Source: Clostridiales bacterium
Lineage (GTDB): Bacteria > Bacillota > Clostridia > Oscillospirales > Oscillospiraceae
Assembly: GCA_019418525.1 (NCBI GenBank)
Contig: DYBS01000017.1
Location: 1 to 20,372, forward strand
Direction of reading: 5' to 3'
Length of the DNA stretch: 20,372 nt
Position numbers and translations under genes: made by a program. The notes under the pieces were generated by a model. That model saw only the letters and a program-made list of their open reading frames with translations. It was not told where the DNA came from and made no database searches. Positions within the stretch are counted from its first letter, which is position 1; each line of letters starts with the position of its first letter. Of this stretch, positions 7,509 through 14,345 are shown piece after piece.

Positions 7509-9165
7509 ATATCTCCATGATGACGGGGAGGATCATGGGGTTGCGCTTGGTCTTCTTGTAGAGGAAGTTGGACAGGTCGTTCTTCATCTCGCTCTTGATG
7601 GCGGACCAGTCGGTGCAGTGGTCCTGCTGGCAGCCCTCCAGGGCGTTGACCGCCACCCGGCGCAGCTCTTCCATGAGGCCCTCGGACTCCTTCACATACA
7701 CAAAGCCACGGGTGATGATGTCGGGGCCGGAGACCACGCTGCCGTCCTCGCTGGACATGGAGACCACCACCACGATCATGCCGTCCTCGGCCAGGTGCTT
7801 GCGGTCCCGCAGCACCACGCTGCCCACGTCGCCCACGCCGTAGCCATCCACAAACACCTTTCCGGCGGGAACAGTGCCGTTGATTTTGGCGGAGTTCTGG
7901 GTCAGCTCCATGACCTTGCCAATGTCGCTGATGAGGATGCGGCGGGGGTCCATGCCCATCTCCTGGGCCAGCTTGGCGTGAGTCTTGAGCATCCGCTGCT
8001 CACCGTGAACGGGGATGAAGAACTTGGGCTTGACCAGGGCGTGGATGATTTTCAGCTCCTCCTGGCAGGCATGGCCCGACACGTGGAGGGGGCCACTACG
8101 CTCGTTGATGACCTCGGCGTCCTTGCGGTAGAGCTCGTTGATAACGTTGCCGATGGCATTTTCATTGCCGGGGATGGCAGAGGCCGACAGGATCACCCGG
8201 TCGCCGGCGCGGATTTCCACCTGCTTGTGGGTGTTGAAAGCCATGCGGGTGAGGGCAGACATAGTCTCACCTTGGCTACCGGTGGTGATGATACACACCT
8301 TGTTGTCAGGCAGGCTCTTGATGTGGTTCACATCCACCAGCACTCCATCGGGGATCTGCATATAGCCCAGTTCCACCGACACCTTCATGGCGTTCTCCAT
8401 GCTCCGGCCGGTGACGGCCACCTTGCGGCCGTACTTGGCGGCCACCGAGATGACCTGCTGGATGCGGTCCACGTTGGAGGCGAAGGTGGTGACGATGATG
8501 CGGCTGTCGCAGCCCCGGAACAGGGCGTCAAAAGAGGCGCCCACACTGCGCTCACTCTTGGTGAAGCCGGGGCGCTCCACGTTGGTGGAGTCGGCCAGCA
8601 GAGCCAGCACGCCCTTCTTGCCCAGTTCACCCAGCCGGGCCAGGTCCGTCATGCCGCCCTGGATGGGGGTGGGGTCGATCTTAAAGTCGCCGGTGTGGAT
8701 GACGGTGCCGATAGGAGTCTTGATGGCAAAGGCCGCCGCGTCGGCGATGGAGTGGTTCACATGGATAAACTCCACCGAGAACTTGCCCGCCTTGACCACC
8801 TCGCCCGCTTCACAGGTGATGAGCTTGGCTTTGTCCAGAAGACGGTGTTCCTCCAGCTTCAGCTTTACCAGGCCCGCCGTCATGCGGGTGGCATAGATGG
8901 GCACGTTGACGCTGCGCAGCAGATAGGGGATGGAGCCGATGTGGTCCTCGTGTCCGTGGGTGAGGAAGATGCCCCGGATTTTGTCCTTGTTCTTGATAAG
9001 ATAGGTGAAGTCGGGGATGACCACATCAATGCCGTACATATCGTCGTCGGGGAAACCCATGCCCACATCCACGATGATAATGTCGCCGCCATACTCATAG
9101 ACGGTGAGGTTCTTGCCGATCTCGTTGAGGCCGCCCAGAGAGATGATTTTCAGTTTTTCAGCCAT
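7507..9165 (-). CDS. rnj: Ribonuclease J
   Basis: A metallo-beta-lactamase/beta-CASP nuclease with endonuclease and 5'-3' exonuclease activity, central to mRNA decay and rRNA maturation in Firmicutes. From the chosen ATG it is 552 residues, the typical length. The N-terminus has LGGLNEIGKN, the metal-binding motif HGHEDH (70-75), a later beta-lactamase-domain motif HTGDFKID, beta-CASP motifs (IVTTFASNVDRIQQV, ITTGSQGE) and the C-terminal HVSGHACQEEL and PVHGE motifs. The ATG at 9165 matches family N-termini, but the AAGGAG lies 14 nt away; an in-frame GTG at 9180 directly abuts that site, so the start is slightly uncertain. Only one paralogue is visible here, so RnjA versus RnjB is not assigned. 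It has its own promoter and a long leader. Confidence 0.95.
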   Translation of the reverse strand: MAEKLKIISLGGLNEIGKNLTVYEYGGDIIIVDVGMGFPDDDMYGIDVVIPDFTYLIKNKDKIRGIFLTHGHEDHIGSIPYLLRSVNVPIYATRMTAGLVKLKLEEHRLLDKAKLITCEAGEVVKAGKFSVEFIHVNHSIADAAAFAIKTPIGTVIHTGDFKIDPTPIQGGMTDLARLGELGKKGVLALLADSTNVERPGFTKSERSVGASFDALFRGCDSRIIVTTFASNVDRIQQVISVAAKYGRKVAVTGRSMENAMKVSVELGYMQIPDGVLVDVNHIKSLPDNKVCIITTGSQGETMSALTRMAFNTHKQVEIRAGDRVILSASAIPGNENAIGNVINELYRKDAEVINERSGPLHVSGHACQEELKIIHALVKPKFFIPVHGEQRMLKTHAKLAQEMGMDPRRILISDIGKVMELTQNSAKINGTVPAGKVFVDGYGVGDVGSVVLRDRKHLAEDGMIVVVVSMSSEDGSVVSGPDIITRGFVYVKESEGLMEELRRVAVNALEGCQQDHCTDWSAIKSEMKNDLSNFLYKKTKRNPMILPVIMEI

Positions 9166-9532
9166 GAAGTCAGTTAACACTCCTTTTCATTTTACAAATA
9201 GATCATGATGGACCGCAGAGGGCCCTGTACAGCAAAAAAAACCAGAAGAATGAGCTCCGGGCATACCAAAAGACGGGCGGACGCTCCCGCTCTTTCCGGC
9301 CCTGCCTCGCCGGAAAAAGGGAGAACGCATCCGTCCGGATACGCCTGATGCACACTCTGGACTCCGCCTGGCTCTGGATGCCGCATGCACCGGAGGACGC
9401 AGGAGGGAGAGACAGCCCACACAAAGGGCCGCCGCCGCAGGGACCGCCGCCGCACACAGAAACGGGCGGAGAGCCGTGCGGAAAAAACGCGCAGAAATAC
9501 CTGCGCGGACAGGTCTGCCAACCTGCCCAGCA
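9166..9532 (-). promoter_or_regulatory. Long structured 5' leader of the RNase J gene (no gene seen)
   Basis: This gap of over 300 nt carries no credible coding sequence on either strand. On the minus strand it is the leader of rnj, with a hairpin plus T run near its start (annotated separately). A second long stem has CTCCC (9284-9288) pairing with GGGAG (9319-9323) around TTTCCGGC (9293-9300) and GCCGGAAA (9309-9316). The ribosome site is near 9180. RNase E is known to regulate itself through its leader; whether RNase J does so here is inference. Confidence 0.55.
9482..9525 (-). terminator. Attenuator-like terminator in the rnj leader (or end of a tiny RNA)
   Basis: On the minus strand, CGCGCAG (9507-9501), a 6-nt loop and CTGCGCG (9494-9488) are followed by six T (9487-9482). 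Just before it is a hairpin CAGGT-TGGCAG-ACCTG (9525-9510). No minus-strand gene lies upstream apart from those ending at 10322, whose own terminator is separate. It therefore acts on transcripts from the rnj promoter, about 25 nt after the start. Confidence 0.65.
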
Positions 9533-9538
9533 AAGGGT

Positions 9539-9567
9539 ATTGTACCATACTTCCGGGAAAATGTACA
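9539..9567 (-). promoter_or_regulatory. Promoter of rnj (minus strand)
   Basis: Reading on the minus strand: TGTACA (9567-9562), a 17-nt spacer, then TACAAT (9544-9539). Both hexamers are reasonable sigma-A matches. Transcription would begin near 9532, giving a leader of about 365 nt. Confidence 0.55.
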
Positions 9568-9661
9568 CGTTTATTTTTCCCCGACGCAATCCCAGTATCC
9601 CCATTCGGAGAGAATCATTTCCCCAAAAGAAGAGATTTTTCTGGGCTGAGACGGTGGGATG

Positions 9662-9670
9662 TGGTACAAT
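9662..9670 (+). promoter_or_regulatory. Extended -10 promoter of the DUF1653/ArsC-like pair
   Basis: TGG-TACAAT (-10 at 9665-9670) with no convincing -35. It lies about 50 nt before the DUF1653 start and is the only promoter-like signal on the plus strand between the divergent rnj promoter and that gene. Confidence 0.45.
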
Positions 9671-9718
9671 GATGCCGATATGCCCCGCCTCCGGGCGGGA
9701 GAACAGGAGCGTGAGAGC

Positions 9719-9946
9719 ATGGAAGAGCTGCGGCCGGGCCGGTACCGCCATTTCAAGGGGAAGGAGTACCAGCTGCTGGGGGTCGCCCGCCACTCGGAAA
9801 CGGAGGAGGAGCTGGTGGTGTACCGCCCGCTGTACGGCGAGGGGGGCCTCTGGGTGCGCCCCGCGGCCATGTGGAGCGAGTGGGTGGAGCGGGACGGCTA
9901 CGCCGGGCCCCGCTTCGCCTGGATCGAGGGACAACAGGAGGACTGA
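9719..9946 (+). CDS. DUF1653 domain protein
   Basis: A small cytoplasmic protein of 75 residues whose whole length is the DUF1653 domain. The family pattern is clear: GRYRHFKGKEYQLLGVARHS, then ETEEELVVYRPLYGE, LWVRPAAMW and PRFAWIE. The biochemical function of this family is unknown; it is widespread as a stand-alone domain and as an appendage to other proteins. I chose ATG at 9719 because AGGAG lies 9 nt upstream and the domain starts immediately; an ATG at 9659-9661 upstream in the same frame overlaps the promoter and is unlikely. Its stop codon is one base before the ATG of the ArsC-like gene, so the two are co-transcribed and probably translationally coupled. Confidence 0.88.
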   Translation: MEELRPGRYRHFKGKEYQLLGVARHSETEEELVVYRPLYGEGGLWVRPAAMWSEWVERDGYAGPRFAWIEGQQED

Positions 9947-9947
9947 C

Positions 9948-10280
9948 ATGAACATCCAGATCTTTGGGAAATCCAAGTGCTTTGATACCAAAAAGGCCCA
10001 GCGCTACTTCAAAGAGCGGGGCATCAAGTTTCAGTCGGTGGATCTGCTGAAGTACGGCATCAGCCGGGGGGAGCTGACCAGCGTGAAGAACGCGGTGGGA
10101 CTTCCCGCCCTGGTGGACGAGAAGAACCCCGACGCGGCGCTGATCCAGTACCTGGCCTACGACGCCGACAAGCTGGAAAAGCTCCTGGAGGACCCCAAGT
10201 TGCTGCGCACTCCCATCGTGCGCAACGGGAAGCAGGCCACTGTGGGCTATTGCCCCGACGTGTGGAAAACCTGGGAATAA
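9948..10280 (+). CDS. ArsC/Spx-family thioredoxin-fold protein
   Basis: A 110-residue protein of the ArsC/Spx group. The N-terminus NIQIFGKSKCFDTKKAQRYF places Cys11 where arsenate reductase ArsC has its catalytic cysteine and where Spx begins its CxxC; the second cysteine of Spx (position 14) is Thr here, so a redox-sensing Spx switch is unlikely. The C-terminal half has the usual LLRTPIVRNGKQATVGYCPDVW. No arsenic genes (arsR, arsB) are nearby, so arsenate reduction is not implied; many clostridial ArsC-like proteins are uncharacterised. AGGAG lies 7 nt before the ATG, within the end of the DUF1653 gene. The gene ends two bases before a strong palindromic terminator. Confidence 0.88.
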   Translation: MNIQIFGKSKCFDTKKAQRYFKERGIKFQSVDLLKYGISRGELTSVKNAVGLPALVDEKNPDAALIQYLAYDADKLEKLLEDPKLLRTPIVRNGKQATVGYCPDVWKTWE

Positions 10281-10281
10281 G

Positions 10282-10319
10282 AAATGCGCCCTCTCTGCCG
10301 CGGCAGAGAGGGCGCATTT
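10282..10319. terminator. Perfect palindromic terminator between convergent genes
   Basis: A 38-bp perfect palindrome: the 19-nt arms 10282-10300 and 10301-10319 begin AAATGCGCCC and end GGGCGCATTT. It serves the ArsC-like gene on the plus strand and modC on the minus strand. The T runs are only three long and lie inside the stem, so termination may depend on stem strength. Confidence 0.8.
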
Positions 10320-10321
10320 GA

Positions 10322-11386
10322 CTAAGTTCGGGAGGTGAGGAGCAGCAGGTCCTGGGGCTCCAGGTAGAGCAGCAGCTCCCCAGGGTCTCCCAGGGCGGCC
10401 CATCGCTCCTTGTCCAGCTCCAGGCGGAGGAGAGAGTGGCCCTCATTTCCACCGGGTGTGGACAACATGACGATGTTGGAGAAGAGGTTGTCGATCACCC
10501 GCACCACCCGGCAGGGGATCACGTTCTCACCCGGCTCCGCCACCGGGCGGAGGAAGTGGGCGCGCACGCCCACATGGGTGAGGCCCTCCGGCAGAGGTTG
10601 GGCGCAGGTGAGGGTAACTCCCCAGTCCAGGGCCTCCACCCGCCCGTCGGGGGCGGCCTTGGCCCGGGAGAGGTTCTTGCAGCCCGAGAGCAGGCAGGCC
10701 GCCACGGTGGCCGGGGCGTCGAAGAGGGCCTGGACGCTGTGGGGCGGGTCGGAGCGGCCCTGGTCCAGGACGCACACATTCCGGCACAGACGCACCACCT
10801 CGTCCCGGCTGTGGGTGACCAGCACCACCGGCTTCTGAAAGCGCTCCAGCACATCCATCAGGTCCAGCTCCAGCTGCCAGCGCAGGTAGCTGTCCAGGGC
10901 GGAGAAGGGCTCGTCCAGCAGCAGCGCCTCCGGGTCCCCGGCCAGGATACGGGCCAGGGCCACCCGCTGCTGCTGCCCGCCGGAGAGCTGGGCCGGGCGG
11001 CGGCGCTCCAGCCCGGTGAGGTAGAAGCGTTCCACCAGCTCCTTGAGCCGCCGCTGCTTGGCGGCCTTGTCCTTCTCCCGGCACATGCCGGCCAGAATGT
11101 TCTGCTCCACCGTCAGGTTGGGGAAGAGGGCGTAATTCTGGAAGAGAAAGCCCACCTTCCGCTGCTGGGGCGGCAGGTCGATGCGCTTTTTTGCGTCGAA
11201 GAGGGTACGGCCGTTGAGTTCAATGTGGCCCTCGTCCGGCTTCACGATGCCCGCGATGCACCGGAGGGTCATGGATTTGCCGCAGCCGGAGGCCCCCAGC
11301 AGGCCCATCACGCCCTGGTTGCTCTCAAAGGACACATTCAAGTGGAAGGAGCCGAAATCCTTCTGGATGTCCACCACAAGGCTCAC
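10322..11386 (-). CDS. modC: Molybdate ABC transporter ATP-binding protein
   Basis: The ATPase of the high-affinity molybdate importer, 354 residues. The ABC domain has Walker A GASGCGKS (31-38), Q-loop Gln83, signature LSGGQ (134-138), Walker B LLLDEP (155-160) and switch His192. The C-terminal part (about 235-354) is a TOBE-like regulatory domain, as in ModC, expected to sense molybdate. The start is GTG at 11386, overlapping the modB stop (GTGA) with a GGGGG-rich ribosome site upstream; a longer in-frame reading would run antiparallel to the operon logic inside modB and is rejected. It is the last gene of the Moco operon and ends right at the palindromic terminator. Confidence 0.93.
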   Translation of the reverse strand: MSLVVDIQKDFGSFHLNVSFESNQGVMGLLGASGCGKSMTLRCIAGIVKPDEGHIELNGRTLFDAKKRIDLPPQQRKVGFLFQNYALFPNLTVEQNILAGMCREKDKAAKQRRLKELVERFYLTGLERRRPAQLSGGQQQRVALARILAGDPEALLLDEPFSALDSYLRWQLELDLMDVLERFQKPVVLVTHSRDEVVRLCRNVCVLDQGRSDPPHSVQALFDAPATVAACLLSGCKNLSRAKAAPDGRVEALDWGVTLTCAQPLPEGLTHVGVRAHFLRPVAEPGENVIPCRVVRVIDNLFSNIVMLSTPGGNEGHSLLRLELDKERWAALGDPGELLLYLEPQDLLLLTSRT

Positions 11387-12072
11387 GGGGACACCCCCTT
11401 CCGGGCCGACCGGGCGGAGCGGTCGCGCCGCTCCATCATGTTCACGGTCAGCAGCACCACCGCCGAGATGGCCAGATTCACCAGCACCCACTTCATGGCG
11501 GTGGCGTCGTCGCCGGTGCGCCAGAGCTGGTAGACGGTGGTGGAGATGGTGGCGGTCTTGCCGGGGGTGTACCCGGCGATCATGGCGGTGGCGCCGTACT
11601 CGCCCAGAGCCCGGGCGAAGGCCAGCACGGTCCCCGCCAAAATGCCCTGGCGGCAGTAGGGCATCCGCACCCGCCAAAAGATCCAGGTGTTGGAGAGGCC
11701 CAGGGTCTGGGCGGCCTGGGCCAGGGTCTCGTCAAAGGACTCGAAGGCCCCCCGGGCGGTGCGGTACATGAGGGGGAAGGCCACCACCGCCGAGGCGAAG
11801 ATGGCCGAGTACCACACCATGGTGAGCCGCACGTCGAAGGTGTTCAGGAACCACAGCCCCACCACCCGCTTGGGGCCCAGCAGCCGCAGCAGGAAGTAGC
11901 CCACCACCGTGGGGGGGAGGACCAGCGGGAGGGTGAGCACCACGTCCAGCACGCCCTTCAGGAGCCGGGGCAGCTTTGCCACATAGTAGGCGCACAGAAT
12001 GCCCAGGAAGAAGATCAGGACGGTAGAGATGGCGGCGATGCGCAGGGAGTTATAGAGCGGGTACCAATCCAA
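11383..12072 (-). CDS. modB: Molybdate ABC transporter permease
   Basis: The membrane channel of the ModABC importer: 229 residues with five or six hydrophobic helices. It has the cytoplasmic EAA loop that contacts ModC (AQAAQTLGLSNTWIFWRVRMP region, about 118-140) followed by GTVLAFARALGEYGAT, a strong ModB/CysT-family signature. Translation appears to start at TTG (12072), with AAAGGGGG about 7 nt upstream; no in-frame ATG or GTG fits the family N-terminus better. The gene follows modA by 41 nt and overlaps modC by four bases. Confidence 0.92.
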   Translation of the reverse strand: MDWYPLYNSLRIAAISTVLIFFLGILCAYYVAKLPRLLKGVLDVVLTLPLVLPPTVVGYFLLRLLGPKRVVGLWFLNTFDVRLTMVWYSAIFASAVVAFPLMYRTARGAFESFDETLAQAAQTLGLSNTWIFWRVRMPYCRQGILAGTVLAFARALGEYGATAMIAGYTPGKTATISTTVYQLWRTGDDATAMKWVLVNLAISAVVLLTVNMMERRDRSARSARKGVSP

Positions 12073-12113
12073 GGGACCGCCCCCTTTCGGAAAGCAGTGG
12101 GGAGGGCGTCATA

Positions 12114-12986
12114 TCAGCCCAGAACGGTAAAGCCCACGCCCTCCAGCACGGCCACGGCGTCGGCGTCGGTGTGGAGGTAATCCAGGAAGGCCTGGGCGGC
12201 GTCCTTGGCCTCGGGGGTGCCGCTCTTCATGACGGCGGCGGGGTAGATCACCTGGTCGCACATGTCGGCGGTGGCCTGGTCCACCACGTTCAGCTCATAG
12301 GTGAAGGCGTCGGTGGCGTAGATGATGCCGCAGTCCACGGCCCCCTCCTTGACCTGGTTGGCCACCTCGGAGACGTTGGAGGCGTAGGTCACCTTGCCGT
12401 CCGATTCCAGACCGGCGATGTCGATGCCCAGGGTGTCCAGGATCTGCAGGGAGTAGGCGCCCACGGGCACGTCGTCATTGCCCAGGCAAAGTAGGGAGAG
12501 CTTGTCGGTGGCGAGATCCTGGAAGGACTGGATGTCCTTGGGGTTGTCGTCGGGGACCGCCAGCACCACCTTGTTCTCCACCAGGTCGATGCGGGTGTCG
12601 GAGTAGACGAAGTCCAGCCCCTCGTTGGTGCCGGTGGTGTCGGCGCTGTCCAGCTGGTTCATCTGCTTCTGGGCGGCGGAGATGAAGATATCACAGGGCG
12701 CGCCCTCCTCGATCTGGGTCTTGAGGGTGCCCGAAGAGTCGAAGGTAAAGGTGAGGGTCACATTGGGGGCGACCTCTTTGTAGAGGTCGGCGATCTCGGT
12801 GAGGGTGGCCTCCATAGAGGCCGCGGCAAAGACGATCACTTCCACGTTTTCGGTGTTCTCGGAGGTGACGGCCTGGGAGGGATCGGAAGAGGGCTCCTGA
12901 GAGGGCTGCGTGGCAGTGCCGCCGCCGCAGGCGGTGAGGCTTACGCCCAGAGCCAGAGCCAGGGCCAGAGACAGAAACTTTTTCAT
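12114..12986 (-). CDS. modA: Molybdate-binding lipoprotein of the ABC importer
   Basis: The extracellular solute-binding protein that captures molybdate (or tungstate) for ModBC. It is 290 residues with a lipoprotein signal ending at Cys20 (SLTAC), a Ser/Gln-rich linker to about residue 45, then the ModA fold: VFAAASMEATLTEI, FDSSGTLKTQIEEGAPCDIFISA and, near the end, AAVMKSGTPEAKDAAQAFLDYL. The small-residue motifs AAAS and SSGT contribute oxyanion ligands in known ModA structures. AAAGGAG lies 8 nt before the ATG. It sits 120 nt after mop, with structured sequence in that gap, and 41 nt before modB. Tungstate-selective TupA/WtpA is the main alternative, but the motifs favour ModA. Confidence 0.92.
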   Translation of the reverse strand: MKKFLSLALALALGVSLTACGGGTATQPSQEPSSDPSQAVTSENTENVEVIVFAAASMEATLTEIADLYKEVAPNVTLTFTFDSSGTLKTQIEEGAPCDIFISAAQKQMNQLDSADTTGTNEGLDFVYSDTRIDLVENKVVLAVPDDNPKDIQSFQDLATDKLSLLCLGNDDVPVGAYSLQILDTLGIDIAGLESDGKVTYASNVSEVANQVKEGAVDCGIIYATDAFTYELNVVDQATADMCDQVIYPAAVMKSGTPEAKDAAQAFLDYLHTDADAVAVLEGVGFTVLG

Positions 12987-13012
12987 GTGGAAAACTCCTT
13001 TACAAAATCGGT

Positions 13013-13077
13013 AGGCCGGCCTGTTTCCGGGCCGACCCGTTGGTCCGCCGCCCTGGCCCAAAGGGCTTTAGGCGGAC
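13013..13077 (-). promoter_or_regulatory. Two hairpins in the mop-modA gap (possible RNA element)
   Basis: On the minus strand GTCCGCC (13077-13071) pairs with GGCGGAC (13049-13043), with an inner GCCC/GGGC stem (13066-13063 with 13053-13050). A second hairpin pairs GGTCGGCC with GGCCGGCC (13014-13038 region) around an 8-nt loop CGGAAACA. Neither is followed by a T run, so they are not ordinary terminators. They may stabilise or process the modABC segment. Confidence 0.4.
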
Positions 13078-13106
13078 GGACTCGAAGTTTTTGGGGTGCG
13101 GGTGGA

Positions 13107-13319
13107 TCAGTCGTCCACGCCCACCATGACCGAGGTGGCCTTGATGACAGCGTAAGCGGTCTTGCCCACCTTCAGGTCCAGCTCCTTGATGGCGCTCATG
13201 GAGATGGTGGAGGAAATGACGTTGCCGCCGCCGATGTCGATCTTGACAATGCCGTTGACGGCGCCCTCCTCGATGGCCACCACGGTGCCCTTGAGCTGAT
13301 TTCTGGCGCTGAGTTTCAT
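13107..13319 (-). CDS. mop: Molbindin (Mop, TOBE-domain molybdate-binding protein)
   Basis: A 70-residue single TOBE/Mop domain, the normal size of molbindins, which assemble into hexamers that bind up to eight molybdate or tungstate ions in the cytoplasm. The family pattern is clear: MKLSARNQLKGTVVAIEEG, VNGIVKIDIGGGNVISSTI and SMSAIKELDLKVGKTAYAVIKATSVMV. The start at 13319 has GGAGGTG 6 nt upstream; an extension to 13385 adds residues not found in the family. It lies between the MOSC-MogA gene and modA, so it probably buffers or stores molybdate delivered by ModABC for cofactor synthesis. Confidence 0.95.
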   Translation of the reverse strand: MKLSARNQLKGTVVAIEEGAVNGIVKIDIGGGNVISSTISMSAIKELDLKVGKTAYAVIKATSVMVGVDD

Positions 13320-13386
13320 GTGTTTCACCTCCCATCGGTGCATTTCCCAATCTGAAACCGGACGAACGCCGGAGAAGGGGACCAAT

Positions 13387-14304
13387 TTACCGGGCGCAGT
13401 TGCCGCCGGTGCCCTTCAGGATGTCCAGCCCGTGGCACAGGGGGGGCAGGATGTACTCCAGGCACTCCCGCACCGCCTTGGGGCTGCCGGGGAGGTTGAC
13501 GATAAGGGTACCCTTGCGGATGCCCGCCGCCGAGCGGGTGAGCATGGCCCGGGGGGTGATCTGGAGAGAGAGGGCCCGCATGGCCTCAGGGATGCCGGGC
13601 ACTTCCCGGTCAATGACGTCCTTGGTGGCCTCGGGGGTCCAGTCCCGGGGGGAGAAGCCGGTGCCGCCGGTGGTGAGCACCAGGTCGGCCACGCCCTCGT
13701 CGGCGATGCGCCGCAGCTCCCCGGCCAGTTCCTCCCGCTCGTCGGGGAGGAGGGCGGTATGGACCACCGGGTAGCCCGCCTCTTTCAGGATAGCGCAGAT
13801 GGTGGGGCCGCTCAGGTCAGCCCGCTTGCCCGCCGCACCGGAGTCGCTCACCGTGATGACGGCAGCCCGGAAGGGGAGCTCCATCCGGAACTCGTCCCCC
13901 GGGCGGATGTCGCCGCCGTGGAGGACTTTGGTAAACACGCCCTGCTTGGGCATGATGCACTCGCCCATCTTCTTGAAAATCTCACAGCCGTTGTGGCACT
14001 CCTTGCCGATCTGGGTCAGCTCCAGCACCACGTCGTTGCAGTAGAATTTGGTACCAATGGGGAGGGTGGCAAAGTCGATGCCGTCCACGATGATGTTTTC
14101 CCCGAAAGCCCCGTCAGTGACCTCCGCGCCCCGGGCCCGGAAGGCCTCGATCTTGTCGTGGGAGAGGAGGGAGACCTGTCGGTGCCACTTGCCCGCGTGG
14201 GCGTCGTTCTGGATGCCCCAGTCCTCCACCACATGGGCCACATCCACCGGATGTTTCTGGGTCCCCTTCTTTTCGCTGATACAGACAGCGATTACCTTGC
14301 TCAT
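13387..14304 (-). CDS. MOSC-MogA/MoaB fusion protein (molybdenum cofactor biosynthesis)
   Basis: A two-domain protein of 305 residues. Residues 1-142 are a MOSC domain: DAHAGKWHRQVSLLS (34-48), GAFGENI, and the conserved cysteine segment GKECHNGC (Cys103, Cys107). MOSC domains in MOCOS and YiiM/MARC relatives handle sulfur or Moco. Residues 146-305 are a MogA/MoaB-type molybdopterin adenylyltransferase: TVSDSGAAGKRADLSGP, TTGGTGFSPRDWTP (211-224), GIPEAMR and LPGSPKAV, which activates molybdopterin with AMP before molybdate insertion by MoeA. I chose ATG at 14304, with CGAGGTG 6 nt upstream, rather than GTG at 14313. It sits between moaA and mop. The coupling of MOSC to MogA suggests a late step in cofactor assembly or sulfuration; the MOSC role is inference. 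Confidence 0.9.
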   Translation of the reverse strand: MSKVIAVCISEKKGTQKHPVDVAHVVEDWGIQNDAHAGKWHRQVSLLSHDKIEAFRARGAEVTDGAFGENIIVDGIDFATLPIGTKFYCNDVVLELTQIGKECHNGCEIFKKMGECIMPKQGVFTKVLHGGDIRPGDEFRMELPFRAAVITVSDSGAAGKRADLSGPTICAILKEAGYPVVHTALLPDEREELAGELRRIADEGVADLVLTTGGTGFSPRDWTPEATKDVIDREVPGIPEAMRALSLQITPRAMLTRSAAGIRKGTLIVNLPGSPKAVRECLEYILPPLCHGLDILKGTGGNCAR

Positions 14305-14345
14305 GGATAACACCTCGTAATCAAAAATAAGAGGGGAATTTCCGA

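Noticed and set aside
7303..9177. Long plus-strand open frame antisense to RNase J (624 codons)
   Set aside because: His/Val/Gly-rich product with no family resemblance, overlaps the 3' end of putP and the terminator; a shadow of rnj.
9187..9991. Overlapping open frames in the gap between rnj and the DUF1653 gene
   Set aside because: Arg/Ser/Pro-rich products without domains or ribosome sites; the region is better explained as rnj leader and divergent promoters.
9948..10280. Arsenate resistance gene
   Set aside because: Fold fits ArsC/Spx, but there is no ars context, so an arsenic role is not supported.
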